Positions 7,507 through 17,128 of a DNA stretch of 64,000 nucleotides are shown in pieces. The translations under genes were made by a program, and so were the position numbers. Source of the DNA: Microbacterium soli (GTDB lineage: Bacteria > Actinomycetota > Actinomycetes > Actinomycetales > Microbacteriaceae); NCBI RefSeq assembly GCF_039539005.1, contig NZ_BAABCP010000002.1, positions 443,410 through 507,409 of the forward strand, written 5' to 3'. The notes beneath the pieces are model-generated. The model was given only the letters and a program-made list of their open reading frames with translations, was not told where the DNA came from and searched no databases. How positions within the stretch are numbered: position 1 is the first letter of the stretch; the number at the start of each line of letters is the position of its first letter.

Positions 7507-8946
7507 ATGGACATCACGCTCCTTCCCGCGATCGAGCAGGCCCGGATGATTCGACGCGGCGAGTTGACAGCCGTCGAACTGCTCGAGGCCGTCAGCGAGC
7601 GGTATCAGCAGGTCAACCATCATGTGAACGCCGTTGTCGTCACTCAGTGGGAGCAAGCGCGAAGGCGCGCGGAGGCCGCTGACCGGGCCCTGCGCGAATC
7701 CGCGGACATCGGCGCCCTCCACGGGGTGCCCATCACCGTGAAGGAGTCATTCGACTGGTATGGGACCGCCTCGACCTTCGGGAACGTGAAGTATGCGGAC
7801 AACTATCCCGCACGGAATGCGATCCTGGTCGACCGGCTGCTCGCGGCCGGTGCGAACCTCTACGGCAAGACGAACGTCCCCGAGAATCTCTCCGATTCAC
7901 AGGCTTTCAACGACATCTACGGCACGACGTCGAACCCCTGGGACATCGAGCGGGTGCCGGGAGGCTCGTCCGGAGGCTCTGCCGTCGCCGTCGCGACCGG
8001 TATGGCGGCGATGGAGCTGGGAAGCGACGTCGCAGGTTCGCTCCGCAATCCCGCGCACTTCTGCGGCGTCTTCGCTCACAAGCCCACGTACGGTGCCGTC
8101 CCGATGCAAGGGCACGCGCCACCGGGCAAGCCGGCGGAGGTAGACATGCTCGTCGCCGGTCCGTTGGCGAGGACTGCCGATGATCTTGTGGCGGGCATGA
8201 GCGTGCTGACCGGCCGCGACCCGATGCGGGAGGAGCGCGACCTCTCGCAGTTCAGAGTGGCGTTCATGTTCCGCAGCACCTATGCACAGCAGGATCCAGA
8301 ACTCGTCGACCAGCTGCAGTCTGCGGTCGACGACCTCGCACGACGCGGGGTGCACGTCCGCGAAGCCGGCCCTGACTTCGATGCCGACCAGGCGTACGAG
8401 GACTCGCTGCTCTTGCTCAGGGCTGCGACGAGCTCCGCGATGGATCCGGAGGACATAGCCTCCCTCCGCCCTCTGGCGCGACGCTTCGATGAGGGCCACC
8501 GCGACCGGCAGGCCTTCCTTGCGAAGGGGACGACCCTGTCGGCCGCGGCATGGCGCGAACTGGACGAGTCCCGGACGCAGAACCGGCGACGCTGGGCGTC
8601 GTTCTTCGATGACTACGACGTCCTGCTGTGCCCAGCGGCGAATTCAGCGGCGGGACGACACGACCACAGTCCGGAACGTTTCGACGCCAGACGCACGGAT
8701 GCGGAGGGAAACCCCGTCATGCGCGAGGAGCGGCTGTACTGGGCGATGTTCTCCGGCGCAGCGTATCTGCCGAGCACGATCGTCCCCGCCGGGACGACCG
8801 GCTCCGGGATGCCGTGCGGCATCCAGATCGTCGCGCCCCATGACCAGGACCACGTGAGTCTGGCATTCGCCCAGCACTGGGAGCGCGAGATCTGCGCTTA
8901 CACTCCTCCTCCTGCGCTGGCGACGTGGTCAGGGGCGCCGAACTGA
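7507..8946 (+). CDS. Amidase-signature family hydrolase
   Basis: A 479-residue amidase expected to hydrolyse a carboxamide or carbamoyl product. The Ser-cisSer-Lys triad can be placed: Lys in VPITVKES, the cis-Ser in GGSSGGSA, and the nucleophile Ser in SDVAGSLRNPA. The nucleophile segment is unusual: family members normally have D-T/S-G-G-S-I-R, here DVAGSLR. It starts 13 nt after the ATPase gene and is last in the cluster, so it probably completes breakdown of the ring-opened compound made by the first gene. ATG at 7507 is chosen for the GAAGGG upstream; the frame is open to 7414 but overlaps the ATPase gene. Confidence 0.9.
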   Translation: MDITLLPAIEQARMIRRGELTAVELLEAVSERYQQVNHHVNAVVVTQWEQARRRAEAADRALRESADIGALHGVPITVKESFDWYGTASTFGNVKYADNYPARNAILVDRLLAAGANLYGKTNVPENLSDSQAFNDIYGTTSNPWDIERVPGGSSGGSAVAVATGMAAMELGSDVAGSLRNPAHFCGVFAHKPTYGAVPMQGHAPPGKPAEVDMLVAGPLARTADDLVAGMSVLTGRDPMREERDLSQFRVAFMFRSTYAQQDPELVDQLQSAVDDLARRGVHVREAGPDFDADQAYEDSLLLLRAATSSAMDPEDIASLRPLARRFDEGHRDRQAFLAKGTTLSAAAWRELDESRTQNRRRWASFFDDYDVLLCPAANSAAGRHDHSPERFDARRTDAEGNPVMREERLYWAMFSGAAYLPSTIVPAGTTGSGMPCGIQIVAPHDQDHVSLAFAQHWEREICAYTPPPALATWSGAPN

Positions 8947-8977
8947 GCAGGATGCCTGCTCCTGTCCCGCAGTCCGC

Positions 8978-9739
8978 TCAGCGCGCAGCGTCCGCCTCGG
9001 AGTTCGGCGACCACACGAGGTTCCGGCCGACACCGCGCGCCACCACGTGGCCGCCGCGCAGGATCAGCGCCTCGGCCTCGAGTTCGCGGATGAACGCCGC
9101 GTCATTGGTGACCAGCAGTGCCGACATCGACCGTTCGGTACGGCGTCGGGTGATCGCATCGAACACCACCGGGCGCACCTCCAGGTCGAGGTTCGCGAGC
9201 GGCTCATCGGCGATGAGCACGCGCGGCTCGAGCATGAACGCCCGGGCGATCGCCACCCGCTGGCGCATGCCCGCGCTGAGCTCGTACGGGAACTTCCCGG
9301 CCGCGCCCAACGGCAGGTGGAGCTCGTCCAGCAGCGCGGCGACCCGCAGCGCGAGCGCCCTGCTGTTGACCTTCCTCTCCCGCGAGGTGACGGGCTCGGA
9401 GATCACCTCGGACACGGTCAGCCGGGGCGGCAGGTCCGCCCCGGCGCGCTGAGCGATGTAGCCGCTGAGCGCGGTGAGCATGCGACGCCGGCGTCCGGGT
9501 CTGCGAATGTTCACGCCGCACACCTGAGCGCGTCCCCCGGCGACCTTCACCGAGACGTCGCCGACACCGGCCAGTGCAGACACGAGTGTCGACTTCCCCG
9601 CGCCCGTGGCCCCTCCCACGCACATCAGCTCGCCGGGGTGCAGGGTGAAGGTCACTCCGTCGACGGCGCGCGTGACTCCACCGTGGCCGATCCGGTCGAT
9701 GACCAGATCCGAGCAGTCGATGGCGGCGTCGGCAGACAT
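8978..9739 (-). CDS. Orphan ABC transporter-type ATPase with altered H-loop
   Basis: A 253-residue stand-alone nucleotide-binding domain resembling peptide/nickel or lipoprotein-type ATPases. Walker A is GGATGAGKSTL, the signature is the variant LSAGMRQRV, and Walker B is VLIADEP. The position of the switch histidine reads LLVTNDAAF, with Asn where most family members have His (VTHD). No permease or binding protein is encoded nearby; the gene is convergent with the amidase and followed upstream by dnaG. It may work with a distant transporter or in a non-transport role. ATG at 9739 is chosen over 9778 on domain length and an AGGATGGAG stretch. Confidence 0.8.
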   Translation of the reverse strand: MSADAAIDCSDLVIDRIGHGGVTRAVDGVTFTLHPGELMCVGGATGAGKSTLVSALAGVGDVSVKVAGGRAQVCGVNIRRPGRRRRMLTALSGYIAQRAGADLPPRLTVSEVISEPVTSRERKVNSRALALRVAALLDELHLPLGAAGKFPYELSAGMRQRVAIARAFMLEPRVLIADEPLANLDLEVRPVVFDAITRRRTERSMSALLVTNDAAFIRELEAEALILRGGHVVARGVGRNLVWSPNSEADAAR

Positions 9740-9774
9740 GACTCCATCCTGCCCTGTCCGGCGGCGTCCCGCGA

Positions 9775-11634
9775 TCACGACTCGACGAACCGCATCCGCT
9801 CCTGGTCCAGATCACGCAGCCGCACGCGCAGCGCACGGCCGCCGTCGGAATCGGCGGGCACGCGCTGCACGGCACCCAGCAGCTCGTTCTTCTCCCTGTC
9901 GATGCTGCGCACGATCAGACGTCGGCACAGGTCCGTCGCCGACACCAGTGCCCGTTCCTCATCCTTCGCGGGGAAGGGCATCATCAGCAGCTCGCCCGCC
10001 AGTGAGCGGTACGGCTCGCGCACCGCGTCCACCGCGCCGGCCGCCCAGCCCACACGCGTCCGGTCCTGCGCGGATGCGACGGACTGGCGCACGGCATCCA
10101 GCCCCGGATGCCGGAACTGCTCCGACACGGCCCTGGCCAGCAGCTCCTGGTCGATCAGATGACCGTACTGGAGGATGCCCGTGAGTGCGTCGCGCTCGAT
10201 GGCGACGTCCACGGTTCGCGGGAGATCCGCGAGGCGCACCCGCGTGAGCCCGGGGGAATCCGGCTCCGGTGCTGCGGGGACGATCCGCTGCGGCTCACGG
10301 GCCGCAGCCGACGCCCCGCGCGCCGCACGCCGCACCTCCTGGTGCACGTCGGTGGGGTCCATGCCGAGCCGGCGCGCCAGCACCCTCTCGTACCCGGGTC
10401 GCAGCAGCTCGTCGCGGATCACCGCCACGATGGGGGCTGCGGCGCGCAGCGCTCCGACCTGACCCTCCACCGTGGACAGGTCGTAGCCCGCGAGCTTCCT
10501 GTCGATGGCGAACTCGAACATGGGCACCTTGGCGTCCATGAGTCCGCGCACCGCGGCATCACCGCGTTGCAGACGCAGATCGCAGGGGTCCAGCCCGTCC
10601 GGCGCGACGGCGACGAAGGTCTGCGCGGTGAAGCGGGAGTCCTCCGAGAAAGCGCGCAGCGCCGCCTTCTGGCCGGCCTCATCGCCGTCGAACGTGAACA
10701 CCACCTCCCCTGCCGCGGAGTCGTCCCCCATCACGCGCCTGAGCACCTTGATGTGCTCCGCGGCGAACGCGGTGCCGCAGGTCGCGATGGCCGTGGTGAC
10801 GCCCGCGAGATGGCAGGCCATGACGTCCGTGTACCCCTCCACCACGACCACGCGCCGGGGATCACCGCGCGAGATGTCGCGCTTGGCGAGATCGAGACCG
10901 TAGAGCACCTGCGTCTTGCGGTACAGCGGCGTCTCGGGCGTGTTGAGGTACTTCGGGCCCTTGTCGTCGTCGTACAGCCGACGCGCGCCGAATCCGATGG
11001 TCTGCCCGGTGACGTCGCGGATGGGCCACACCACCCTGCCGCGGAACCTGTCGTACACGCCCCGCTGCCCGGCCGAGACCAGGCCGGCCGTGCTGAGCTC
11101 CTCGCGCGTGAAGCCCTGCGCGGTGAGCGCCGTCAGCATGTTCTCCCAGCCCCGCGGCGCATAGCCGACGCCGAAGTGCGCGGCGGCCCCTGCGTCGAAG
11201 CCGCGCTCGCCGAGGAACCGGCGGGCGCTCTCCGCCTCCGGGCTCAGCAGCTGACTGCGGAAGTACTCGGCTGCGGCCGTGTTGGCGGCGTACAGCCGGC
11301 TGCGTCCGCTGGTCTCCGGGGCCGCTCCGCCGTCCTCATAGTGCAAGGAGTAGCCGATGCGGCCGGCCAGCCGCTCCACGGCCTCGCTGAAGCTGACATG
11401 ATCCATCTCACGGAGGAAGGTGTACACGTCGCCGGATGCACCGCATCCGAAACAGTGGTAGAAGCCGACCTGCGGCCGCACATGGAAGCTCGGGCTCTTC
11501 TCGTCGTGGAACGGGCACAGCCCCTTGAGCGAGCCGATTCCCGCGGATCTCAGCGCGACCCGTTCACCGACGATGTCGGCGATGTTGGTGCGGGACTTGA
11601 CCTCTTCGACGTCGGACTGCAGGATACGCGCCAT
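9775..11634 (-). CDS. dnaG: DNA primase
   Basis: A 619-residue primase that makes RNA primers at the replication fork. The CHC2 zinc ribbon is at the N-terminus (CPFHDEKSPSF, then FHCFGCGASGD-like YHCFGCGASGD), followed by the TOPRIM domain with VVVVEGYTDVMA and FTFDGDEAGQKA. A C-terminal helicase-interacting region follows. The start ATG (11632-11634) overlaps the stop of the upstream dgt gene by one base, so the two are translationally coupled. The open frame extends to 11904 but the zinc-ribbon start is standard. Confidence 0.96.
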   Translation of the reverse strand: MARILQSDVEEVKSRTNIADIVGERVALRSAGIGSLKGLCPFHDEKSPSFHVRPQVGFYHCFGCGASGDVYTFLREMDHVSFSEAVERLAGRIGYSLHYEDGGAAPETSGRSRLYAANTAAAEYFRSQLLSPEAESARRFLGERGFDAGAAAHFGVGYAPRGWENMLTALTAQGFTREELSTAGLVSAGQRGVYDRFRGRVVWPIRDVTGQTIGFGARRLYDDDKGPKYLNTPETPLYRKTQVLYGLDLAKRDISRGDPRRVVVVEGYTDVMACHLAGVTTAIATCGTAFAAEHIKVLRRVMGDDSAAGEVVFTFDGDEAGQKAALRAFSEDSRFTAQTFVAVAPDGLDPCDLRLQRGDAAVRGLMDAKVPMFEFAIDRKLAGYDLSTVEGQVGALRAAAPIVAVIRDELLRPGYERVLARRLGMDPTDVHQEVRRAARGASAAAREPQRIVPAAPEPDSPGLTRVRLADLPRTVDVAIERDALTGILQYGHLIDQELLARAVSEQFRHPGLDAVRQSVASAQDRTRVGWAAGAVDAVREPYRSLAGELLMMPFPAKDEERALVSATDLCRRLIVRSIDREKNELLGAVQRVPADSDGGRALRVRLRDLDQERMRFVES

Positions 11635-13031
11635 CAGGACGCCTCTCCGACCGTCGCCCGGGCGGCAGCGCGCCGATGCGCGCCGCCGCGGGCGTGCCGC
11701 GGCGTCCAGATGCCGACCTCGGCGGGATCGATCTCCCCCACGAGGCGATTGTGCCAGTCGACGGCGGTCTGGTCGGTGAGGCTGGCCACCTGGTCGACGA
11801 CGACACGGGCGCGGGCGGCGTCCGTCTCCGCGGCGAGGAAGTCGGCGGCGAACGCCGGCTCCAGCACGTCCGCGCCGGCCGACCACAGCGCGTCCGTGGA
11901 CCACAGCGAGTCCGCCAGGCGTTCGAGCACGCGACGCTGCTCCTTGTACACGCCCTTGCGCGCCTCGATCGTGACGATGGCCTGCCCCATGATGCCCTTG
12001 AGGACCGCGATCTCCGTCTCGACCTCGCGCGGCACCACGACGTGCCCGTTGTATCGCGCGAGACTCGCGCCGGGGTACGCGTCGCGGGTGGCGGCGACGG
12101 ATGCCCGGGCGAAGCGCCCGATGAGGTCGCTGGTGAGGTTCTTCAACCGGGCGAGGTCATGCCGCGAGCGGTCGAACGCGTCCAGCCACATGGGCTGCCG
12201 GGTGAGACGGCTCAGGGCCTCCTCGAGCTCCTCCCCCGTGTAGTCGAGGCCGACCCACTGACGGATGCGGTCGATGAGCGCATCGTGCTCGGCGGGATCG
12301 GCGAGACGCGCGACGTCGAGGTAGCCGTTGAGGATGGCGTCCTCGAAGTCGTGCACCGAGTAGCCGATGTCATCGGAGAGGTCCATGATCTCCGCCTCGA
12401 TGCAGCGCAGCCTGTCCGGCGCACCGTCGCGCATCCAGCGGAACACCGGCTCGTCATCGGGGTACACGCCGAACTTGAGCCGGCCGCCGGGATCCGGCAG
12501 CGGGCTGTCGACCGTCCAGGGGTACTTGCAGGAGGCGTCCAGACTGGCCCGCGTGAGGTTCAGCCCGACCGAGTGTTCCTGGTCATCGAGGACCTTGGTC
12601 TCCAACCGGGTCAGGATGCGCAGCGACTGCGCGTTGCCCTCGAAGCCTCCGATGTCCGCGGCCCAGTCGTTGAGCGCGCGCTCGCCGTTGTGACCGAACG
12701 GCGGATGCCCGAGGTCATGGCTCAGACACGCCGTGTCGACCACGTCGGCGGAGACGCCGAGTGCGGCGGCCAGCTCGCGGCCGACCTGGGCCACCTCGAG
12801 GGAGTGTGTGAGTCTGTTGCGTGCGAAATCGGCGGTGCTCGCGGGGCTGAGCACCTGGGTCTTCGCGGCGAGCCTGCGCAGTGCCGCGGAGTGCAGCACC
12901 CGAGCCCTGTCGCGGGAGAAGTCGTTGCGCTCCGACCGATGCGTCTCCGCGTAGAAGCGCTCGGCGTCGTGCGCGTCGTACCCCGCGTCGCCCCGCTCGG
13001 AGGGTCCCGCCCCCGTGAGGTCAGCCGCCAC
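11634..13031 (-). CDS. dgt: Deoxyguanosinetriphosphate triphosphohydrolase-like protein
   Basis: An HD-domain dNTPase of about 465 residues expected to cleave dGTP (or other dNTPs) to nucleoside plus triphosphate. The metal-binding H...HD...D set is visible in RLTHSLEVAQV and CLSHDLGHPPFGHNGE, with the aspartate in DLSDDIGYSVHD. It lies upstream of dnaG with a TGATG overlap, a conserved actinobacterial arrangement linking dNTP control with replication. Start uncertain: GTG at 13031 has a GGAG about 10 nt upstream and overlaps dusB by 11 bp; GTG at 13052 is the alternative. Confidence 0.92.
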   Translation of the reverse strand: MAADLTGAGPSERGDAGYDAHDAERFYAETHRSERNDFSRDRARVLHSAALRRLAAKTQVLSPASTADFARNRLTHSLEVAQVGRELAAALGVSADVVDTACLSHDLGHPPFGHNGERALNDWAADIGGFEGNAQSLRILTRLETKVLDDQEHSVGLNLTRASLDASCKYPWTVDSPLPDPGGRLKFGVYPDDEPVFRWMRDGAPDRLRCIEAEIMDLSDDIGYSVHDFEDAILNGYLDVARLADPAEHDALIDRIRQWVGLDYTGEELEEALSRLTRQPMWLDAFDRSRHDLARLKNLTSDLIGRFARASVAATRDAYPGASLARYNGHVVVPREVETEIAVLKGIMGQAIVTIEARKGVYKEQRRVLERLADSLWSTDALWSAGADVLEPAFAADFLAAETDAARARVVVDQVASLTDQTAVDWHNRLVGEIDPAEVGIWTPRHARGGAHRRAAARATVGEAS

Positions 13032-14220
13032 TGTTCTCGATCTCCGCTCCACGCATCATGACACTGATGCCCTGGTCGATCTCCCTCGACTGCAACCACC
13101 CCTCGGGCAGCGCCGTGCGTTTCGGGGAGCCTGCCCGGCCGCGCTGCCCCTCGGCGCCGGCGCCCGGGTACGGCGCGTCGCCGAGCGTGCCCAGCAGGTC
13201 GTCGATCTCCTGCAGGGTGGATGCCCTGGCCAGTGCTCCGCGCAGTTCGCCGCCGACGGGGTACCCCTTGAAGTACCAGGCGACGTGCTTGCGCACGTCC
13301 TTGCAGCCGCGGTCCTCATCCTCGAAGAACTCGACGAGCAGCTCGGCGTGCCGGCGGAACGCGCGGGCGACGAACTGCAGGGTCGCGTCGACCTTCTCGA
13401 AGTGGCCGTCCCCCGCCGCCGTCGATGCGTCCGCGGGACGCAGCGCCTGAGACAGCTCTCCGAACAGCCACGGCCGTCCCAGGCATCCGCGCCCCACCAC
13501 GACGCCGTCGCAGCCGGTCTGCGCCATCATGCGCCGCGCGTCCTCGGCGCTCCAGATGTCTCCGTTGCCGAGCACGGGGATGCTGGTGACGGCCTGTTTG
13601 AGTTCGCCGATCGCATCCCAGTCGGCATGCCCCGAGTAGTACTCCGATGCCGTACGGGCATGCAGGGCGACGGCGGCGGCACCGGCGTCCTCGGCGGCGC
13701 GGGCCGCGTCGAGGAAGGTGAGGTGGTCGCGGTCGATCCCCTTGCGCATCTTGACGGTCAGCGGCAGATCGCCCGCGGCGCGCACTGCTCGGCTCACGAT
13801 GTCGGCGAACAGGGAGGTCTTCCACGGCAGCGCCGCTCCGCCGCCCTTGCGGGTGACCTTGGGCACAGGGCATCCGAAGTTCAGGTCGATGTGGTCGGCG
13901 CGGTCCTCCGCGACGATGATGCGCACGGCCTCCGCGATGGTCGCCGGGTCGACGCCGTACAGCTGGACGGACCTGATCTCCTCGCTCTCGTGATGCTGGA
14001 TCAGCCGCATCGTGATCGCATTGCGCTCGACGAGCGCGCGCGAGGTGATCATCTCACTGACGTAGAGCCCCGCCCCGTACTCGCGACACAGCCGACGGAA
14101 GGCGGCGTTGGTGATGCCCGCCATGGGCGCGAGAACGACGGGCACGTCGAGATCGATGGGCCCGATCCGCAACGCGGAAGCCGCCGCCGTGCGGGGTGGG
14201 AGGTCGGTCGCGAGAGTCAT
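13021..14220 (-). CDS. dusB: tRNA-dihydrouridine synthase (DusB type)
   Basis: A 399-residue FMN enzyme that reduces uridines in tRNA D-loops. The N-terminal TIM barrel starts with VVLAPMAGITNAAFR; the catalytic cysteine is in DLNFGCPVPKVTRKGGG, and phosphate/FMN contacts lie in VLGNGDIW and VVVGRGCLGRPW. The C-terminal helical domain binds tRNA. ATG at 14220 is preceded by GGAGAGGAT and chosen over a start at 14244. It is followed directly by dgt and dnaG in the same direction. Confidence 0.94.
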   Translation of the reverse strand: MTLATDLPPRTAAASALRIGPIDLDVPVVLAPMAGITNAAFRRLCREYGAGLYVSEMITSRALVERNAITMRLIQHHESEEIRSVQLYGVDPATIAEAVRIIVAEDRADHIDLNFGCPVPKVTRKGGGAALPWKTSLFADIVSRAVRAAGDLPLTVKMRKGIDRDHLTFLDAARAAEDAGAAAVALHARTASEYYSGHADWDAIGELKQAVTSIPVLGNGDIWSAEDARRMMAQTGCDGVVVGRGCLGRPWLFGELSQALRPADASTAAGDGHFEKVDATLQFVARAFRRHAELLVEFFEDEDRGCKDVRKHVAWYFKGYPVGGELRGALARASTLQEIDDLLGTLGDAPYPGAGAEGQRGRAGSPKRTALPEGWLQSREIDQGISVMMRGAEIENSGG

Positions 14221-14279
14221 ATCCTCTCCATTCTCCCAGACCACGCCCGGTTCGGGCTCCGCTGACCTAGGCTGTGCAC

Positions 14280-14783
14280 ATGACCGATTCGACGATCCGA
14301 CAGATCCCGTTCTCCTCGGCCGACGGTGCGGAGAGGACGCTCGACGACTACGGCGCGGACGTCGTGCTGGTCGTCAACGTGGCCTCCAAGTGCGGCCTGA
14401 CCCCGCAGTACGAGCAGCTCGAGCAGCTCCAGCGCGAGTACGGCGATCGCGGCTTCACGGTGCTGGGCTTCCCCTGCAACCAGTTCATGGGTCAGGAGCC
14501 GGGTTCGATGGAGGAGATCCTCGAGTTCTGCTCCACCACGTACGGCGTCTCCTTCCCCGTGAACGAGAAGATCAAGGTCAACGGGCGAGGCGCGCATGAC
14601 CTGTACAAGGCGCTCAAGCAGGCGCAGGATGCCGACGGCAGGGCGGGACGAGTGGAGTGGAACTTCGAGAAGTTCCTGGTGGGTGCGGACGGCTCGGTCC
14701 AGCGATTCCGGCCCAAGCAGCGTCCGGATGCGCCGGAGATCGTCTCGGCGATCGAGAGAGCCCTGGAATCGGCCGGGCGCTGA
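14280..14783 (+). CDS. Glutathione peroxidase family (thiol peroxidase)
   Basis: A 167-residue thioredoxin-fold peroxidase that reduces hydroperoxides. The peroxidatic residue is Cys (NVASKCGLT), not selenocysteine; GFPCNQF carries the likely resolving Cys, and WNFEKFLV holds the conserved Trp-Asn. Actinobacteria of this group lack glutathione, so the reductant is probably thioredoxin or mycoredoxin. There is no Shine-Dalgarno; a TAGGCT box at 14268-14273 stands 6 nt before ATG, consistent with a leaderless mRNA. Divergent from dusB. Confidence 0.93.
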   Translation: MTDSTIRQIPFSSADGAERTLDDYGADVVLVVNVASKCGLTPQYEQLEQLQREYGDRGFTVLGFPCNQFMGQEPGSMEEILEFCSTTYGVSFPVNEKIKVNGRGAHDLYKALKQAQDADGRAGRVEWNFEKFLVGADGSVQRFRPKQRPDAPEIVSAIERALESAGR

Positions 14784-14817
14784 GCCCGCACGACGGATCG
14801 CGCAGGCCCGGCGGCCT

Positions 14818-15492
14818 CTACTCGGCCGCAGCGAGATCCTTCTTGGCCCACACGTCACGGATGACGTTCTCGAACGCCTCCGGCGGCTGAGCACCGCTGA
14901 CGCCGTACTTCCCGTCGATCACGAAGAACGGCACCCCGTTGATGCCGAAGGCGCGCGCCTGAGCGATGTCGGAGCGCACCGCATCGGCGTACTCCCTCGC
15001 CTCCAGCGCCGCGCGCACCTCATCGGCATCGAGGCCGACCTCCACGGCCAGCTCGACGAGGTCGTCGACGTGCCCGACGTGGCGCCCCTCGGTGAAGTGC
15101 GCGGCCATCAGGCGCTCCTTCATCTCGTGCTGGAGGCCCTTCGCCTTGGCGAAGTGGAGCAGCTCGTGCGCGGAGAACGTGTTGGTCTGCTTGACGGTGT
15201 CGAAGTGATACTCCAGCCCCGCCTGCGCCCCCAGCTGCGTCAGCCGCTGCGCGGACGCCGCCGCCTGCTCGGGGCTCATCCCGACGTGCTTGGCCAGGTA
15301 CTCGTCGTGCGTACCGTCGAAGTCGACCTCGGCATCCGGCTGAAGCTGGAAGGAGTGGAAGGTGATGCTCACCTGCGGTGCGTCGTCATCACCCGCGGTG
15401 GCCGCCAGGCCCTTCTCGAGATTGCGCTTGCCGATGTAGCACCACGGGCACGCGACGTCGGACCAGATGTCGATGGAGATGGGTTCGCTCAC
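14818..15492 (-). CDS. DsbA-family (FrnE-like) oxidoreductase
   Basis: A 224-residue cytoplasmic thioredoxin-fold protein with a CPWC active site near the N-terminus (WSDVACPWCYIGK) and an inserted all-helical domain typical of the FrnE/2-hydroxychromene isomerase-like branch. No signal peptide is present, so it acts in the cytosol. The cis-Pro loop is GVPFFVID. The GTG at 15492 is only one or two bases after GAAGG, so an upstream TTG is possible; the first beta strand (ISIDIWSD) supports the chosen start. Convergent with the peroxidase gene. Confidence 0.9.
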   Translation of the reverse strand: MSEPISIDIWSDVACPWCYIGKRNLEKGLAATAGDDDAPQVSITFHSFQLQPDAEVDFDGTHDEYLAKHVGMSPEQAAASAQRLTQLGAQAGLEYHFDTVKQTNTFSAHELLHFAKAKGLQHEMKERLMAAHFTEGRHVGHVDDLVELAVEVGLDADEVRAALEAREYADAVRSDIAQARAFGINGVPFFVIDGKYGVSGAQPPEAFENVIRDVWAKKDLAAAE

Positions 15493-15554
15493 ACCTTCAC
15501 CCAACAGCAGAGGAGGGACGACTATTCCGCAGCGCGCAGACGCGCTGCGCGCTG

Positions 15555-16352
15555 TCACGTCTGCGGCGCGTCCACGGCGCCTCCGAAGCGCCGGTCGCGC
15601 GACAGGTAGATCTCGATCGCCCGCCACAGCTCCTCGCGGGAGAAGTCCGGCCACAGCGTGTCGAGGAAGACCATCTCGGCGTACGCGGCCTGCCACAGCA
15701 GGAAATTGGAGGTGCGCTGCTCCCCCGAGCTGCGCAGGAACAGGTCCACATCGGGCATGTCGGGCACGTACAGTCGACGACGGATCTGCTTCTCCGTGAT
15801 CGCGCTCGGCTTCAGTCGCCCGGCACGGACGTCCTCGGCGAGGGAGCGCATCGCGTCGACGAGCTCGACGCGCCCGCCGTAGTTCACGCACATGGTCAGC
15901 GTCAGCACGTCGTTGTCCCGTGTGAGCTGCTCCGCGAACCGCAGCTCCCTGATCACCGATCCCCACAGCCGCGGCCGCCGGCCCGCCCACCGCACGCGCA
16001 CGCCCCATTCGTTGAGCTGGTCGCGTCTGCGATGCAGCACGTCACGGTTGTACCCCATCAGGAAGCGGACCTCCTCCGGGGAGCGCGCCCAGTTCTCCGT
16101 CGAGAAGGCGTACACCGACAGGTGCTTCACACCCGCCTGGATGGCCCCGGCGACGACGTCCAGCAGCACCTCCTCGCCGGCCTTGTGACCCTCGATGCGG
16201 TTGAGCCCGCGTCGGTTCGCCCAGCGCCCGTTGCCGTCCATGACGATCGCGACGTGCTCGGGCACGGCGGAGAACTCCGGCGGATGGAGGCCCGTCCAGT
16301 CCAGCGGACGGAACGGCACCGCATCCTTGTGCGTGTAGGGCTTCGGTGTCAC
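15555..16352 (-). CDS. uppS: Isoprenyl transferase (cis-prenyltransferase)
   Basis: A 265-residue cis-prenyltransferase that extends allylic diphosphates with IPP to make the lipid carrier for cell-wall synthesis. Motifs are [12 protein letters not shown] (catalytic Asp), GHKAGEE, AFSTENW and [18 protein letters not shown] with the IPP-binding Arg/Ser residues. GTG at 16352 is preceded by AAGGAG at ideal spacing and overlaps the recO stop as GTGA, so it is coupled to recO. Confidence 0.95.
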   Translation of the reverse strand: MTPKPYTHKDAVPFRPLDWTGLHPPEFSAVPEHVAIVMDGNGRWANRRGLNRIEGHKAGEEVLLDVVAGAIQAGVKHLSVYAFSTENWARSPEEVRFLMGYNRDVLHRRRDQLNEWGVRVRWAGRRPRLWGSVIRELRFAEQLTRDNDVLTLTMCVNYGGRVELVDAMRSLAEDVRAGRLKPSAITEKQIRRRLYVPDMPDVDLFLRSSGEQRTSNFLLWQAAYAEMVFLDTLWPDFSREELWRAIEIYLSRDRRFGGAVDAPQT

Positions 16353-17128
16353 GGTGCTCCTTGTCGTCGAAGCGGGGCCGGACGACCGGGCGGGAGCGGC
16401 CGGTCCGCCCCCGCCACGTGCTCCAGGGAACGGATGCCGCGTTCGAGATGCCACTGCGCGTAGGCGGCGACGGTCCCGGCCGCCGCCGCCGCGTCAGCGG
16501 GGCTCGCCGTGTCCACGGCCTCCCAGTCACCGCTCATGAGCGCGCTCAGCAGAGCGAGCGTCGACGCGGCGATGCGCGGACTGCCGGCGGGCGCGCATTC
16601 GTCGCACACCGCACCCCCCAGCTGCGGACCGAAATGCGCATGCGGGCCGGGGGCTCCGCAGCGCGCGCAGTCATCGAGGGACGGAGCCCATCCCGACAGC
16701 GCCATGACGCGCAGCAGGTAGGAGTCCAGGATGCTGCGGGGCTCGTGCTCACCGCGCGACAAAGAGCGCAGGCCGCCCACGAGCAGCAGGTACTGGGATG
16801 CGGTGGCCTCCGCCTCGTTGAGCCTGTCGGCGGTCTCGACCATGGCACTGGCCGCCGTGAACCGCTCGTAGTCCACGACGATGTCCGCTCCGTAGGCGCC
16901 CAGGGAGTCGGCCTGCTGCACGATGTCCAGCGAACGCCCCCGGTACAGCTGCAGGTCGGCGACCATGAAGGGCTCCAGCCGTGCACCGAACTTCGAGGAG
17001 GTGCGTCGCACGCCCTTCGCCACCGCGCGGATCCTGCCGTTACGCCGTGACAGCAGAGTCACGATGCGGTCAGCCTCGCCCAGTTTGTGGGTGCGCAGGA
17101 TCACCGCTTCGTCTCGATAGGTGGGCAC
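16349..17128 (-). CDS. recO: DNA repair protein RecO
   Basis: A 259-residue recombination mediator that helps load RecA. An N-terminal OB fold ([26 protein letters not shown]) is followed by a helical domain with a zinc site, CARCGAP... and CDEC. The start GTG at 17128 has no Shine-Dalgarno, but a GATAAT box (17135-17140, minus strand) stands 6 nt upstream, so the transcript is probably leaderless. It is coupled to uppS. Confidence 0.94.
   Translation of the reverse strand: MPTYRDEAVILRTHKLGEADRIVTLLSRRNGRIRAVAKGVRRTSSKFGARLEPFMVADLQLYRGRSLDIVQQADSLGAYGADIVVDYERFTAASAMVETADRLNEAEATASQYLLLVGGLRSLSRGEHEPRSILDSYLLRVMALSGWAPSLDDCARCGAPGPHAHFGPQLGGAVCDECAPAGSPRIAASTLALLSALMSGDWEAVDTASPADAAAAAGTVAAYAQWHLERGIRSLEHVAGADRPLPPGRPAPLRRQGAP

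Noticed and set aside
10108..12243. 711-residue plus-strand open frame opposite dnaG and dgt
   Set aside because: Mirror of the conserved minus-strand genes; no recognisable motif.
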